Source of the DNA: Methanogenium marinum
Lineage (GTDB): Archaea > Halobacteriota > Methanomicrobia > Methanomicrobiales > Methanomicrobiaceae
Assembly: GCF_028912405.1 (NCBI RefSeq)
Contig: NZ_JAKELO010000002.1
Location: 620,001-684,000 of the forward strand
DNA length: 64,000 nt
Direction: 5' to 3'
Position numbers and translations under genes: made by a program. The notes beneath the pieces are model-generated. The model searched no databases. It saw only the letters and a program-made list of their open reading frames with translations, and was not told the DNA's origin. Numbering within the stretch: the stretch's first letter is position 1; every line of letters starts with the position of its first letter. Below are positions 9,272-19,200 of the stretch, in pieces.

Positions 9272-9862
9272 TCACAAAAATACTCTGCAGTAAAAGTAGT
9301 TTAATTGACATGGGGTAAGGAGAGGGTAAGACAGAGGAACAGGGCACACATGGTTATTGGCAGCGGCTGTGCGGTAGGCGACACCGACACCATCGGGGCC
9401 GGGAATCATCGTGGTGTCATAGCGGTCGTCATCGACAAGTCCCTGCTTTAGCCAGATGAGATTCGTTGCACCAAATAGCCGCCAAAATTCATTTTCAAAC
9501 TCTTCACGGGCCAGATTCGGATTCCGCTGAAATTCACATGCCTCGGTGGTGATGAGCATGCCCTTTCCATTGAACTCACAGTCCCCTCCTTCACTGACGA
9601 TCCGCATCATGACACTATCCAGCCCCATGTCAGCTGCCACATCGCGGTCAATTCGTTCCATCATGCGTGCCTGCACATTGCTTTGCGCGAAGTAACCCCA
9701 GCAGTTAAACGCACAGTCAACAATCCGCTTCTCTCCCTCACCGTTGGTAGTGAATATCGGCCCAAAATCACGCCAGTAGAGCATGGGGAGAGAGAGGGAG
9801 AGAATCAAACCAATTCCAAAAATCAGGATTATACAGGGGGAAAAAGCCCGATTCCCACACAA
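9272..9862 (-). pseudogene. Remnant of an agmatine deiminase (PAD_porph family) gene
   Basis: The frame encodes 196 residues, of which about 28-175 match the central part of the agmatine/peptidyl-arginine deiminase family. Recognisable pieces are LYWRDFGPIF (family W-RD-GP-F), CAFNCWGYF, SEGGDCEFNGKGMLITTEAC, NPNLAREEFE and LIWLKQGLVDDD. Intact members are about 330-380 residues. Here roughly the first 90 residues are replaced by an unrelated hydrophobic stretch, and similarity stops just after TAAANNH, before the histidine-aspartate and catalytic cysteine region. The product cannot be an active deiminase. The tail VCPVPLSYP is unrelated sequence. Decay of an agmatine or polyamine catabolism gene is the simplest reading; a short new protein built on the remnant is less likely. 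Confidence 0.7.
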
Positions 9863-9904
9863 TGCGACTGATTTTATATCCGGATCAATATCCCGTTCAG
9901 GACA

Positions 9905-11275
9905 TCATTGTACAAACTGAATGGTATGCACCAGTTCTGATATCATTTTTTCCGTGAAATACGCATGGGTATACCCTGCCAGGACATTCTGAAAATAAAT
10001 TCCGTCTTTGCCATCTTCAATACCCCGGCCCCGCTTTAATTCGAGGGCATATCTGACATCTGAGGCGGCATGCACTCTGGTATAGTGGAATTCATGCCCG
10101 CGGTAGGCGGTGCCCCGGGGAAAAAGAGCGTCTGCAGCGGTGCACTCCGCGTCCACGTATCCCAGTGCCTGAAACCGATCCATCTTCACGGTCTCCGCCG
10201 GTATGACGCCGCACATCTTTGCTTTTTTCCCGTCCATCTCAATACTATCGGTGAGATATATGAGGCCACCGCACTCTGCATAGATGGGCATGCCTCTCTC
10301 CACGGCCTTTTTCACCTCATTCCTGCAGGGTGACTCTTCCAGTTCAACGCAGTGAAGTTCAGGATACCCACCGCCAAAGTAGAGGGCATCCACCTCGGGC
10401 AGGTGGTCGGTGAGGGGACTGAAGAAGACCAGTTCGGCACCCTGTCTTCGTAGCATATCAAAATTATCCGCATAATAGAAGCTGAAGGCCGCATCACAAG
10501 CCACCCCAATCCGAACAGATTGTGCCTGACCATGACCTTCGGTTTCACTGCCTAAAACAGCGAAATTACTCTCTGCAATCCCTATTATAGCATCGACATC
10601 ACAGTTGTCCTCCAGAATATTACTGAATTCAGAAATTGAACTGGTTTCATGTGCCATCTGGAGACCCAGATGCCTGCTCTCAACACATTTCTCCCTATCC
10701 CAGGGAATATACCCAAACGCAGGAGCAGCAAGAGACGCCGCAATCATCTCTCCGTGCCGTTTACTTCCGACCCGGTTGAATATCACTCCACCAATCTTTA
10801 CATTCGGATCAAATGTGGCAAACCCCAACACCTGCGCATTGACACTGCGTGAAGCGCCTTTTGCATCAACGACAAGAATGACCGGACAGCCGAGGATCTT
10901 TGCGACATGGGCGGTGCTGCCGGTGTCTTCCCCTTCAAGTCCGTCAAAAAGACCCATGACACCTTCAATCACTGCAATATCGGCACCATTGGATGCCTGC
11001 CTGAATGTGTCAATGACCCCTTGTTCCCCCATCATATACGGGTCAAGGTTTCGCGACGGTCTTTTGCATATGGCCGTGTGATGGGTGGGGTCGATAAAGT
11101 CCGGGCCCACTTTAAACGGCTGGACACTGAGCCCCCGTTTCACGAAAGCAGCCATCAATGCTCCGGATATGGTCGTTTTACCGCATCCGCTGTGGGTGCC
11201 GGCGATTATAATGGCGGGAATCATCGTAATCAGGTATTGGCTGGAAGAATTATTTTTCTGTTCCTTTGGTCTCAT
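9905..11275 (-). CDS. cfbB: Cobyrinate / Ni-sirohydrochlorin a,c-diamide synthase
   Basis: A glutamine- and ATP-dependent amidotransferase that amidates the a and c carboxylates of cobyrinate (cobalamin pathway) or Ni-sirohydrochlorin (coenzyme F430 pathway); methanogen homologues may serve both. It has a P-loop GTHSGCGKTT near the N terminus, the DLDPYMM region and VIEGVMGLFDG of the dethiobiotin-synthetase-like domain, and a GATase_3 domain with nucleophile Cys in YAECGGLIYLT and late histidine in RGHEFHYTR. The family domain begins at MIPAIIIAG (ATG at 11224), but an AGGAGGT site stands 9 nt before the in-frame ATG at 11275, so I place the start there, giving 456 residues. No other corrinoid or F430 gene is adjacent. 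Confidence 0.88.
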   Translation of the reverse strand: MRPKEQKNNSSSQYLITMIPAIIIAGTHSGCGKTTISGALMAAFVKRGLSVQPFKVGPDFIDPTHHTAICKRPSRNLDPYMMGEQGVIDTFRQASNGADIAVIEGVMGLFDGLEGEDTGSTAHVAKILGCPVILVVDAKGASRSVNAQVLGFATFDPNVKIGGVIFNRVGSKRHGEMIAASLAAPAFGYIPWDREKCVESRHLGLQMAHETSSISEFSNILEDNCDVDAIIGIAESNFAVLGSETEGHGQAQSVRIGVACDAAFSFYYADNFDMLRRQGAELVFFSPLTDHLPEVDALYFGGGYPELHCVELEESPCRNEVKKAVERGMPIYAECGGLIYLTDSIEMDGKKAKMCGVIPAETVKMDRFQALGYVDAECTAADALFPRGTAYRGHEFHYTRVHAASDVRYALELKRGRGIEDGKDGIYFQNVLAGYTHAYFTEKMISELVHTIQFVQ

Positions 11276-11722
11276 CTTCCTTTGACCTCCTGGAGAGGGG
11301 CGGATTGTTTTTCCCATTCTTGTCATAAAAAAACGACAGGATTCCGTGGGGGAGGGAAGGGCGAACTCCTTCTCCCCCTACACCGGCACCTGAGATGAAG
11401 AAGGAGCATGCCTGATTCTCATACCGGATCACCCTATTTGACCCCAGATATAGGAGAATCGGGGGGCAAAACGAGCATATTTTTTGTGATTATTTGTTGC
11501 CGGAAAATGACGGTTGTAATACCTGTTATTTGCTGAAATTACTATCTATTGCAGATTAATACGGGGTCGTTATTGACCGGCATTTCGGGAGGACATATGG
11601 GTTGTCTCTGGTTGAGATCGGCCCTCTCAGGCCTTCTGTGAGGACCAGTTTTTTCGAGTTGCAGGCCCATTTAAAGGCTATCTATCCGTTGCTTAACCGG
11701 ATGGCAGGATTTTACCGGGCAG
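11276..11722. other. Intergenic region between cfbB and the NCS2 permease gene
   Basis: This stretch of about 450 bp has no convincing gene. It probably holds the cfbB promoter on the minus strand. An A/T-rich part near 11470-11570 (TTTTTTGTGATTATTTG and a run of short A/T words) is the best candidate, but no clear TATA-to-start spacing was found. Confidence 0.4.
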
Positions 11723-11757
11723 AAAAAAAAGCCCATCCCTAAAAAATCAGTAGGGAT
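11723..11757 (-). terminator. Hairpin plus T-tract terminator overlapping the NCS2 stop codon
   Basis: On the minus strand ATCCCTA (11757-11751) pairs with TAGGGAT (11741-11735), with a 9-nt loop that contains the TGA stop codon at 11749-11747. Eight T residues (11730-11723) follow. A stem followed by a T-run is a strong 3'-end signal. In archaea the T-run alone is usually sufficient. Confidence 0.6.
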
Positions 11758-13051
11758 AGAATACAAAAAAGAGCAGACAAAGAATAAACAGTGCCCAGCC
11801 TGCAGGATACACCTCTTTTGCCTGTCCGGTAACAGCCTTAAAGACCGGGAAGAGCACAAAACCAGCACAGAGTCCAACTCCCAGATTCCCGGTAAAGATC
11901 ATCATTGTAATAACCGCGAATGCTGGGATTAATTCGGTGTAATCGTGATAGTCGATCTTTGCAAGGGGGCTCAGCATAAGCATCCCGACAACAATAAGTG
12001 CTGGCCCTGTCGCTGCAGCAGGAATGGCTGCAAAGAGTGGATAAAAGAAGAGTCCGAGTGAAAATAGAGCGGCCACGGTCAGCGCCACCAGACCAGTTCG
12101 TCCTCCGGCAGCCGTCCCTGCACCCGACTCAAGGAATACTCCTGCAGTTGTCGTCCCGAAGAGGGCCCCTGCAATGGTTGCAAGCGAATCAGCGGCAAAG
12201 GTCTTTTCTATCTCCGGCAGGTCACCGTTACCATCGGTCAGTCCCGCCTGCGTTGCAATGCCAAGAGAACCGCTCATGGTAAAGAAAAGGTCCATGGTAA
12301 ACATCGTCAATAGCACTGAAACCATTCCCCATGACAGAGCACCCACAATATCAAGTTGCAGGAGAACAGGCGCAGGGTTTGGGGGAAGAGAGATGATGGC
12401 ATCAGGCAGCGGTGCAATTCCGGTGGAAAACGCGGCTGCGGCAGTTGCAAGAATCCCTATCAGAATCGCACCCCGCACCCCACGTACCATGAGAATACCC
12501 ATCAGGAGAAATCCGCATATGGCGAGAAGAACGGTTGAAGACGTGAGATCTCCGGTCTGAAGAAGAGCAGTTCCCTCTCCCCCCACCACTATTCCCGATG
12601 TGGTAAGCCCGACATAACTGATAAACAGTCCGACACCCACCACAAAACTGTATTTCAGGTTTTTTGGCACGGCATAGGCAAGGATGGTGCGACCCCCGGT
12701 GATGGTCAAAAGAAAGAGAAGGATACCGGAAAGAAAGACAGCACCAATTGCCGTCTGCCAGGAGTAGCCGAGCACCCCCACTACGGTGTAGGCAACAAAG
12801 GTATTCGTCCCCATATACGGTGCCACTGCAAACGGCCGATTTGCATAGATGCCCATGATCGCACACCCAAAGATGGCAGATAAAATCGTTGCAACCATTG
12901 CAGGCCCAAACGGCATTCCCGCCGCCTGGAGAATCGCAGGGTTGACGACGATGATGTATGCCATCGTCATAAACGTTGCAGCCCCGGCCAGGACTTCGGT
13001 TCGGAAATCGGTACCGTATTGATCAAATCTGAAATATTCTGCGATTCTCAT
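11747..13051 (-). CDS. NCS2-family purine (xanthine/guanine/hypoxanthine) permease
   Basis: 434 residues, almost entirely hydrophobic, with 12-14 predicted membrane segments. The N-terminal pattern (RTEVLAGAATFMTMAYIIVVNP), the GPAMVATILSAIFG stretch and PYMGTNTFVAYTVV are typical of the AzgA/PbuG/GhxP branch (COG2252) of nucleobase transporters, which import adenine, guanine or hypoxanthine by cation symport. The conserved segments GTTTAGVFLESGAGTAAGGR and the length agree with a complete protein. It is transcribed alone, with a terminator directly at its stop and a small dyad about 60-75 bp upstream of the start. Substrate specificity within the family cannot be assigned from sequence. Confidence 0.88.
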   Translation of the reverse strand: MRIAEYFRFDQYGTDFRTEVLAGAATFMTMAYIIVVNPAILQAAGMPFGPAMVATILSAIFGCAIMGIYANRPFAVAPYMGTNTFVAYTVVGVLGYSWQTAIGAVFLSGILLFLLTITGGRTILAYAVPKNLKYSFVVGVGLFISYVGLTTSGIVVGGEGTALLQTGDLTSSTVLLAICGFLLMGILMVRGVRGAILIGILATAAAAFSTGIAPLPDAIISLPPNPAPVLLQLDIVGALSWGMVSVLLTMFTMDLFFTMSGSLGIATQAGLTDGNGDLPEIEKTFAADSLATIAGALFGTTTAGVFLESGAGTAAGGRTGLVALTVAALFSLGLFFYPLFAAIPAAATGPALIVVGMLMLSPLAKIDYHDYTELIPAFAVITMMIFTGNLGVGLCAGFVLFPVFKAVTGQAKEVYPAGWALFILCLLFFVFYPY

Positions 13052-13107
13052 ATCTACTGTTCCGTATCCTGAATGTCTTTCATATTCAGGAGATAGATGT
13101 TCGCATT

Positions 13108-13126
13108 AATTTTTGTAAACACAAAA
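13108..13126 (-). promoter_or_regulatory. A/T-rich dyad upstream of the purine permease
   Basis: TTTTGT (13111-13116) and ACAAAA (13121-13126) form an inverted repeat with spacer AAAC, extended by imperfect AATT ends. It sits 57-75 bp upstream of the permease ATG in a 336-bp gap (13052-13387) that holds nothing else recognisable. The position suits an operator or upstream activator site, but A/T-rich dyads arise often by chance. Confidence 0.25.
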
Positions 13127-13387
13127 TTACTTGTTTTTTGCACAACCAAACACGGACCTGACATATGCCAGAATGTTCCCATTTCAGACGGCAGATATCA
13201 ATTATAAATCCATAGATTCACAGTTCTGAGAATCGTTCAAACACCAGAGTCCATACCGTACGACAGAGTTTCCGGTATCTGCACCAGCATCCGGGAAATG
13301 CACGCGAAAAATACAGGGGATTCAATCCATTAATTAGGACAGGTGATCACCCCCCGAAATTAAAAAAGACTATCAGAAAAAAATAGC

Positions 13388-13648
13388 TCAGTCATACAGC
13401 CCTATTGCGAGATTATCATCATCATCCCAGTCATCTTCAGCATCCTGCAATCTTCTGCCGGACTCTGTCATTGAGGAAAATTGCTGATACATCTCCGTTC
13501 TTCTAATATATGCTTTGACGAGGATGAATCCACAAATCAGCGCAAAAATGCCAAGACCATCCTTTCCGAGCGCGATGAGAAGGAGAATCCCAAAAATGAA
13601 CAGTACGACATCCATCACTGTACAGTTTTGGATGAGAGTATCTTCCAT
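13388..13648 (-). CDS. Small membrane protein of unknown function
   Basis: 86 residues. Two adjacent hydrophobic segments (about 13-27 and 29-45) with a short GKDGLG turn suggest a hairpin membrane protein, followed by a charged cytoplasmic tail ending in an acidic cluster (DAEDDWDDDD). I do not recognise a family. TTTATTTTTT at 13680-13671 on the same strand is centred about 27 bp before the ATG, as expected for a leaderless archaeal transcript, which supports the start and expression. The neighbours are a purine permease and a DUF6544-like protein, and neither gives a hint of function. Confidence 0.65.
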   Translation of the reverse strand: MEDTLIQNCTVMDVVLFIFGILLLIALGKDGLGIFALICGFILVKAYIRRTEMYQQFSSMTESGRRLQDAEDDWDDDDNLAIGLYD

Positions 13649-13807
13649 ATATATTAGATACAGATTCTGAAAAAAATAAAGGTAGTTGTCGATATGTTAG
13701 ATTTATCCATCAGAGAGTATCTCTTAATAATCGCTATATTGGCAGGAAACATTTCTGACCGAATATTTACGGGATTCACTCACTAAGAGCCTAAATATAT
13801 AAGATAC

Positions 13808-14668
13808 CTAATACCCGGAGAATACATCATACTCCATCTCAGTAACTCTCAGTTTGACATAGGAGAAATTACCATCAGGAAGATTCCACTCTCCCATAAT
13901 TTCCATCGGGACGTTCAGCCCGTTTTTCTCCTGATAATCATAATAATATCCTGTCCATTTGTCTGCAGAAAACTGATTCCCAACTGTCCGGAATCTCTCT
14001 TCGGTTGTGACTTTTGTGATTCGTCCCTCTTCATCAAAGGAGAATTCAACGCTTGCCACATTTTCTCCATCCGTGATGACGGCTTTGGCATGGGAGGAAT
14101 CGATGGGCTCCCAGGTGATATGCTCCTCATTCAGGAATGCCGTGGGAAACCACGGCATCTCGCCAATATATCTGTGAAGGCTTGAGACATCTATCTCCGG
14201 ACCCTTTGCATCGGCAACAGGTATCGTTGAGAAGATTTTTACCAGCATATTCCCCTCCCCTCCATCATATTTATCCCTGACATCGATCCAGAACAGGGAC
14301 CAAAACTGAATTTTCGCATGCCAGATAAATGCAGGAAAACCAGCAGAAAAGTATTGTTCGGCTTCAACCGGCATCCATACACCTGCAGGGTCTGTCCTGA
14401 ACTCTCCGGTCTGTTTCATTCTTGCAAAACGGACAGGCTCTGCTCCTTCAGGCAGTGAATACCGGACATATCTCTGAACAGGTTCCGGGAGGAAATCGAT
14501 TCTCTCGCCCGAAAGTGATTCTGTTTTTGTCTCTTTTGCACGCTGGGAGAGGTCTGAAATCTCATCCCCCACATTCCTCTGAAAGGAAAGGCTGCAAAAT
14601 GCAACCACTATGACGAATAAAATGATGATGATACTTGCAATAAAAAATAATATAGTAACGTGTGACAC
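13808..14668 (-). CDS. Membrane-anchored DUF6544-like protein
   Basis: 286 residues starting at GTG. One N-terminal membrane segment (about 5-28) is followed by a soluble domain. Patterns LPEPVQRYVRYSLPEGAEP, TGEFRTDP, a W-P-EAEQYF stretch, FIWHAKI, DKYDGGEGNMLVK, LHRYIGEMPWFP and a late DEEGRITKVTTEER resemble the family I know as DUF6544 (the number is from memory). No catalytic function is established for it. The start lies inside a GTGTGACACAC palindrome-like sequence. It is a single-gene unit with a short gap to its neighbours on both sides. Confidence 0.7.
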   Translation of the reverse strand: MSHVTILFFIASIIIILFVIVVAFCSLSFQRNVGDEISDLSQRAKETKTESLSGERIDFLPEPVQRYVRYSLPEGAEPVRFARMKQTGEFRTDPAGVWMPVEAEQYFSAGFPAFIWHAKIQFWSLFWIDVRDKYDGGEGNMLVKIFSTIPVADAKGPEIDVSSLHRYIGEMPWFPTAFLNEEHITWEPIDSSHAKAVITDGENVASVEFSFDEEGRITKVTTEERFRTVGNQFSADKWTGYYYDYQEKNGLNVPMEIMGEWNLPDGNFSYVKLRVTEMEYDVFSGY

Positions 14669-14860
14669 ACCCCAGAACCCCCTAAATATTCACAATCGTT
14701 GCACGAACACGATGGAGGACATTTATTCAGAGGACATATAGTATGATGGATAAAAGGGTGTTCTGCCGAACTTCAGATATCGATGCATAAAATATGAGTG
14801 AAGCAGATGGGTTATCTAATCTTTTGATATTTTCAAACCTTATTTTTTGCACCGACGGAT

Positions 14861-15712
14861 TTAGTAAACACCCTCACCCGTCACCAGAACACCCTTCACC
14901 CAGTATGTCCCTTCAGCCTCCCCGGTGAACTCAGGGTATATGTTCTCCCGGTATACATTCCTCCGCCAGCCAAGTACCCACCACTGGTTTGACCCCTCAA
15001 ATTCAGAGGAGATGATGAGGACATTATCATCACCGGCAGTATATGAGAGAATGAACGGCACCTCAATGAAAGATCCGAAAGCGCCTTCGCTCAGATAGTA
15101 GCCATCAGTCATCCCCCCGTCTGAACGACTGAAATTTTCCAGAATCCGGTAGGGCATGAAGAGCGGCTCTTTGCCCACTGGCGATTTGGTATCTATCTCA
15201 TGCCCGACATCGGTTTCATACATATGAATCTCCATTGCCACAAGGACAGGTGTATCTTCTGAATACCGGTTGGAATATACGCGGGTCGGGTGGGGTAGTT
15301 CGGACTCGTTTTGCCCCGGCATAATCGCAATCGGTTCAATATAATTTTTGTATATTGGGTCAATTCGGTCAGCTGATATATTCAGCATGGGAATCCCGTT
15401 TACCTGCTCTATTTCCGCAGATATGTTTCCGTCCCGGTCAAAGTTATTGAAACTGACACGGGACATATTGATGACCGTTTCATTCTGTCCGGTATCCGCA
15501 TTGTAATACGAAGGAACCGGAATCAGAAGAGTGACATTGTCAATCGGCCCGGATGTGGAAAGAGTCAGGCTGTAGTCATAAACCGGTTGTTTGTCTTCAG
15601 CAGCGGAGATGCCAATATATCCTATGATGGCTGCAAAGACAAGTATGAGAAAAACAATCAGAACAAATACCGCAATGATTATTTTCCCCACTATATTCAG
15701 AAGATCCACCAT
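14861..15712 (-). CDS. Membrane-anchored exported protein, unknown function
   Basis: 283 residues. A long N-terminal membrane segment (about 8-36, rich in Ile/Val/Phe) anchors an extracellular part with many Asn, Ser, Thr and several N-glycosylation sequons (NVT, NET, NMS, NIS, NES, NFS). The domain opens with PVYDYSLTLSTSGPIDNVTLLIPVP, a beta-rich pattern seen in methanogen exported proteins, but I cannot name a family. Two tryptophans (NQWWVLGWRRN) near the C terminus are notable. It shares strand and membrane topology with the upstream-unrelated gene at 13808-14668, with 192 bp between them, so they may belong to the same surface-associated class without being an operon. Confidence 0.7.
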   Translation of the reverse strand: MVDLLNIVGKIIIAVFVLIVFLILVFAAIIGYIGISAAEDKQPVYDYSLTLSTSGPIDNVTLLIPVPSYYNADTGQNETVINMSRVSFNNFDRDGNISAEIEQVNGIPMLNISADRIDPIYKNYIEPIAIMPGQNESELPHPTRVYSNRYSEDTPVLVAMEIHMYETDVGHEIDTKSPVGKEPLFMPYRILENFSRSDGGMTDGYYLSEGAFGSFIEVPFILSYTAGDDNVLIISSEFEGSNQWWVLGWRRNVYRENIYPEFTGEAEGTYWVKGVLVTGEGVY

Positions 15713-16168
15713 AATCAGTTATCTTATCTGAGAGGAGCGATAATTATTTTCATATCTTATTTCAGACCAGGAATTTTTCGAATCTGTTGCACAGCATGTC
15801 CCGATGTATCAGAATTACGGTAACTACGAGAACACACCTGCCGTCCTGATTTCGTTAAATGTGACCCTCATTCGCTTTTTCGTTGATAATGTGATTGCTG
15901 TTTTTCGTCCTATGTTTCGTCACGTACAAGCGAAGCAGCGATTTTATGGCCACTCCTTTCAGAATTCGTCATACATGAGAATTCTTCATAGCCAATTATC
16001 ATGCACTTTACGGAAATAATCGAGATTCCTGAAACATAAGTTAGCAGTATTAAATCAACACAAATATTTGATTAATATAAATAAATTCTAAATTCGATTT
16101 AATCCGGATAAAATGACCGGAAAATGCCCCTACACCCATAATAAACTATATCGGACAGGATTTCCAAA
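15713..16168. other. A/T-rich intergenic region between divergent genes
   Basis: The divergent promoter region between the exported protein (minus) and the 1509-residue surface protein (plus) contains no convincing gene. Composition becomes very A/T-rich at about 16040-16110 (AATATTTGATTAATATAAATAAATTC), where several alternative TATA-like words occur. A minus-strand AAATAATTA near 15740 is a candidate TATA box for the gene at 14861-15712. Confidence 0.4.
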
Positions 16169-16176
16169 TTATAAAA
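16169..16176 (+). promoter_or_regulatory. Candidate TATA box of the 1509-residue surface protein
   Basis: TTATAAAA preceded by CAAA (BRE-like) lies 40 bp before the ATG at 16216. Transcription would begin at about 16198, leaving a leader of roughly 18 nt without a clear Shine-Dalgarno site. Confidence 0.45.
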
Positions 16177-16215
16177 GATTCGGATAGAAATATTCAGAAC
16201 GGTGCGTGATTAAAT

Positions 16216-19200
16216 ATGTCAAAGACGGGAATTATAATTTTATTGCTCATAACAGTGATATTCGGGGGTTTAATACTCCCTGTTGCCGGATATGAGGATT
16301 ACCCTGATGCAGGGAGTAGTGCTGAAGAATTCATCGAATGCAACATCACAGTAAATGGCGCAGTGAATACGTCACCAGTGAGTGAACCGGAGGTGCCGGA
16401 TGCCGATGCAGTTATTAATACAACACTTCCGATTAATGCAAATACGACCGTTTCTGCAATTATCGATTGGAACGAACCTGTGGCAACCTTCAATGTAACC
16501 GGGAAAATTGTAGATGCAACGACCGGATACGCATTGGAAGGTGCGCTCATTTCTGTCGGAGGAATAAATGCATCTTCCGATATGAACGGTGAATTCACCA
16601 TCACAAATATCTCCACCGGAAGAATGTCCGTAGAATTTACGGGAACACCGTTAACCGGCGACACGCCTCTGGATGTCAGTTTTTTTGATATGTCTTCTGC
16701 CAGTTCACAGGAACTCTCTGTCACTCTGGACGGATATATTGATCTCGTCTACAATATTGAGTGCTCAGAAGGAAGCACAGTTTTCGTGAATCCTGTCCTC
16801 ATGCCCGCAGGAAAAGACTATGAATTTACGGCCGTTTTAACGTGGGGAGAAAATCCCTCTGACCTTGATAGCTGGCTATTGACACCTGAAATCGATGGGT
16901 CGGCATATAAGGTATATTATGGAAACAAAGGGTCCCTCACAGAAGTCCCCTATGCACAGCTTGATGTTGATGACACATCTTCTTTCGGCCCTGAAACGAT
17001 GACAATCAACCGGAGTTCTCCGGGTACATACCGGTATACGATCCACTGGTTCAGTGGTTCGGGAAACTGGACAACGGCCGGTGCAACCGTCACTGTCTAC
17101 CAGCATTCAGACTGGACAGAGGACTTAGTTTGCACAGGCACCTATTATGCTCCTCAGTCACCTCTTGGTGATGATTCATACTGGGAAGTGCTTGAATATG
17201 ACGGAACATCAAAGGCAGTAACCCCTATAAACAGGATTACCACCGAGAGGCCGACAATCAGCAGTTCTGCAGATGCCATGGCTGCATCAGATGCCGTGAA
17301 TACATTAAAAGCAGACCCTTCCTGTGATGCCGGAACCGCTGAATGTACGACCGAATACATTACGACTGAAGATATTCAACCGGATTCAAGCGCAATAACA
17401 TCATGGGAATGGGATTTCGGTGACCGGACACCACCATCACACGAGCAAAATCCCACACACACATATTCAAAAGAGGGAATGTATGATGTCACATTATCCA
17501 TATCAGACGGCGAATCTATCTCCGCATTAACAAAATTTTCATATATCGCTGTCACGGCATCCCCGGTTATCACCTCAGTCACCCCGTCATCCGGGGAGAA
17601 CACCGGGACGGTTATAGCCGAAATTGAAGGCACCTATTTTGATTCAGATGCCACGGTTACATTGGTGCGTAGTGACGGGACAGAAATATCCGGAACGGAT
17701 GTCGTTGTCGATGATTTTGTCGATGAGTTCGGAACTCACATCAGCTGTACGTTCGACCTCACTGACGCCAGGGGCGGTGACATGATCGTTGTCGTTACAA
17801 ACCCGGACGGAAAAACAGGGGAGAGTGTAGGTGGATTTACCATCGTTGATATAATTCCCCCTGAACTATTGTCCTTCACCTCCACATCACCGGACGGTGA
17901 GTATGGAATCGGCTCAACCATTGATATAACCGCCAAATACAACGAAGAACTCAAATCTGGCAGCAGTGTGACACTTTCCCTGAACACCGATTCTGAAATA
18001 ACCCTTGAAACCCTCTCATTCTCTGAAATAAACCCGGTTTCTGTCGGCCGTATTTCAGGCGATACCCTCAGAGGCCCTGCCGGAGTCTTTGTCGATGGTG
18101 ATCATGCGTATGTTACATCAATGTATGGAAATACTCTGACAATCATTGACATCTCGAATCCGGAAAATCCGTTGAGAAAAGGTTCCATTTCAAACGAAAG
18201 ACTAAATGGTGCGTTTGGTGTGTATGTCAGCGGAGACTATGCATATGTAACCGGATCAGAATCCAATTATCTTGAGATAATTGATGTCTCCAATCCCGCA
18301 AGTCCTGCAGAAGTTGGTTCTTTTACCAGTAGCAATTTAGAGGGTGCAACCGGTGTTTTTGTCAGCGGCAATTATGCATATGTTACATCCTGGGGAGGGA
18401 ATACCCTTGAGGTGATTGACATCTTTGATCCGGCAAACCCTGTTGAAGCAGGATTCATTTCAAATGACAATTTGTCTGACTCATATGACGTCTTTGTAGA
18501 TGGCGATTATGCATATGTCCCTTCTTATGATGCAGGTGTGCTTGCGATCATAGACATATCCCATCCGGAAAATCCTGTGGAAGCAGGAAATTATTCAACT
18601 GAAAATGTAGAGGGTGCATCTTGTGCATTCGTCAGTGGCGATTATGCGTATGTCACATCCATGGAAACCGGCACTCTTGCAATCATTAATATCTCTGATC
18701 CTGCAAACCCGGAGGAAGCAGGATCTATTTCAAATGAGAATCTGGAAGGTGCATTTGGTGTTTCTGTAAGCGGTGATTATGCCTATGTTGCCTGCATGTA
18801 TTCTGATACCTTTGAAATCATCGACATCTCCGATCTGGCACATCCGATGGAAGCGGCTTCTCTTTCCAGTGAACAGATGTACGAGCCCATTGGAGTGTCC
18901 GTTTCCGGCAACCATGTTTATGTCACTTGTATTGGGACCAATAATCTCGAAATCATCGAGTTGGGAATTTACGACGAATTGTCCGGCTCATATATTGTTG
19001 AACCCGGTCTGAGTACACCTCAGCTCAATGTTGAATCGATAGTGTCCCAGCATGCAGAAGACCCTTTGGGGAACATCAACTCACAGACAACCGTCCCCCC
19101 AATTAACATTGCTGATGAAAGTGAAATTGCCGTTGACGGAGAATTTGCAAGCCCTGTATTAATTCCTCCACAGCTCACACCGGCAAACCAGGACATCATG

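Noticed and set aside
15804-16019. 71-codon plus-strand frame upstream of the surface protein
   Set aside because: No start signal and an A/T-rich promoter region; the residues show no protein-like pattern.
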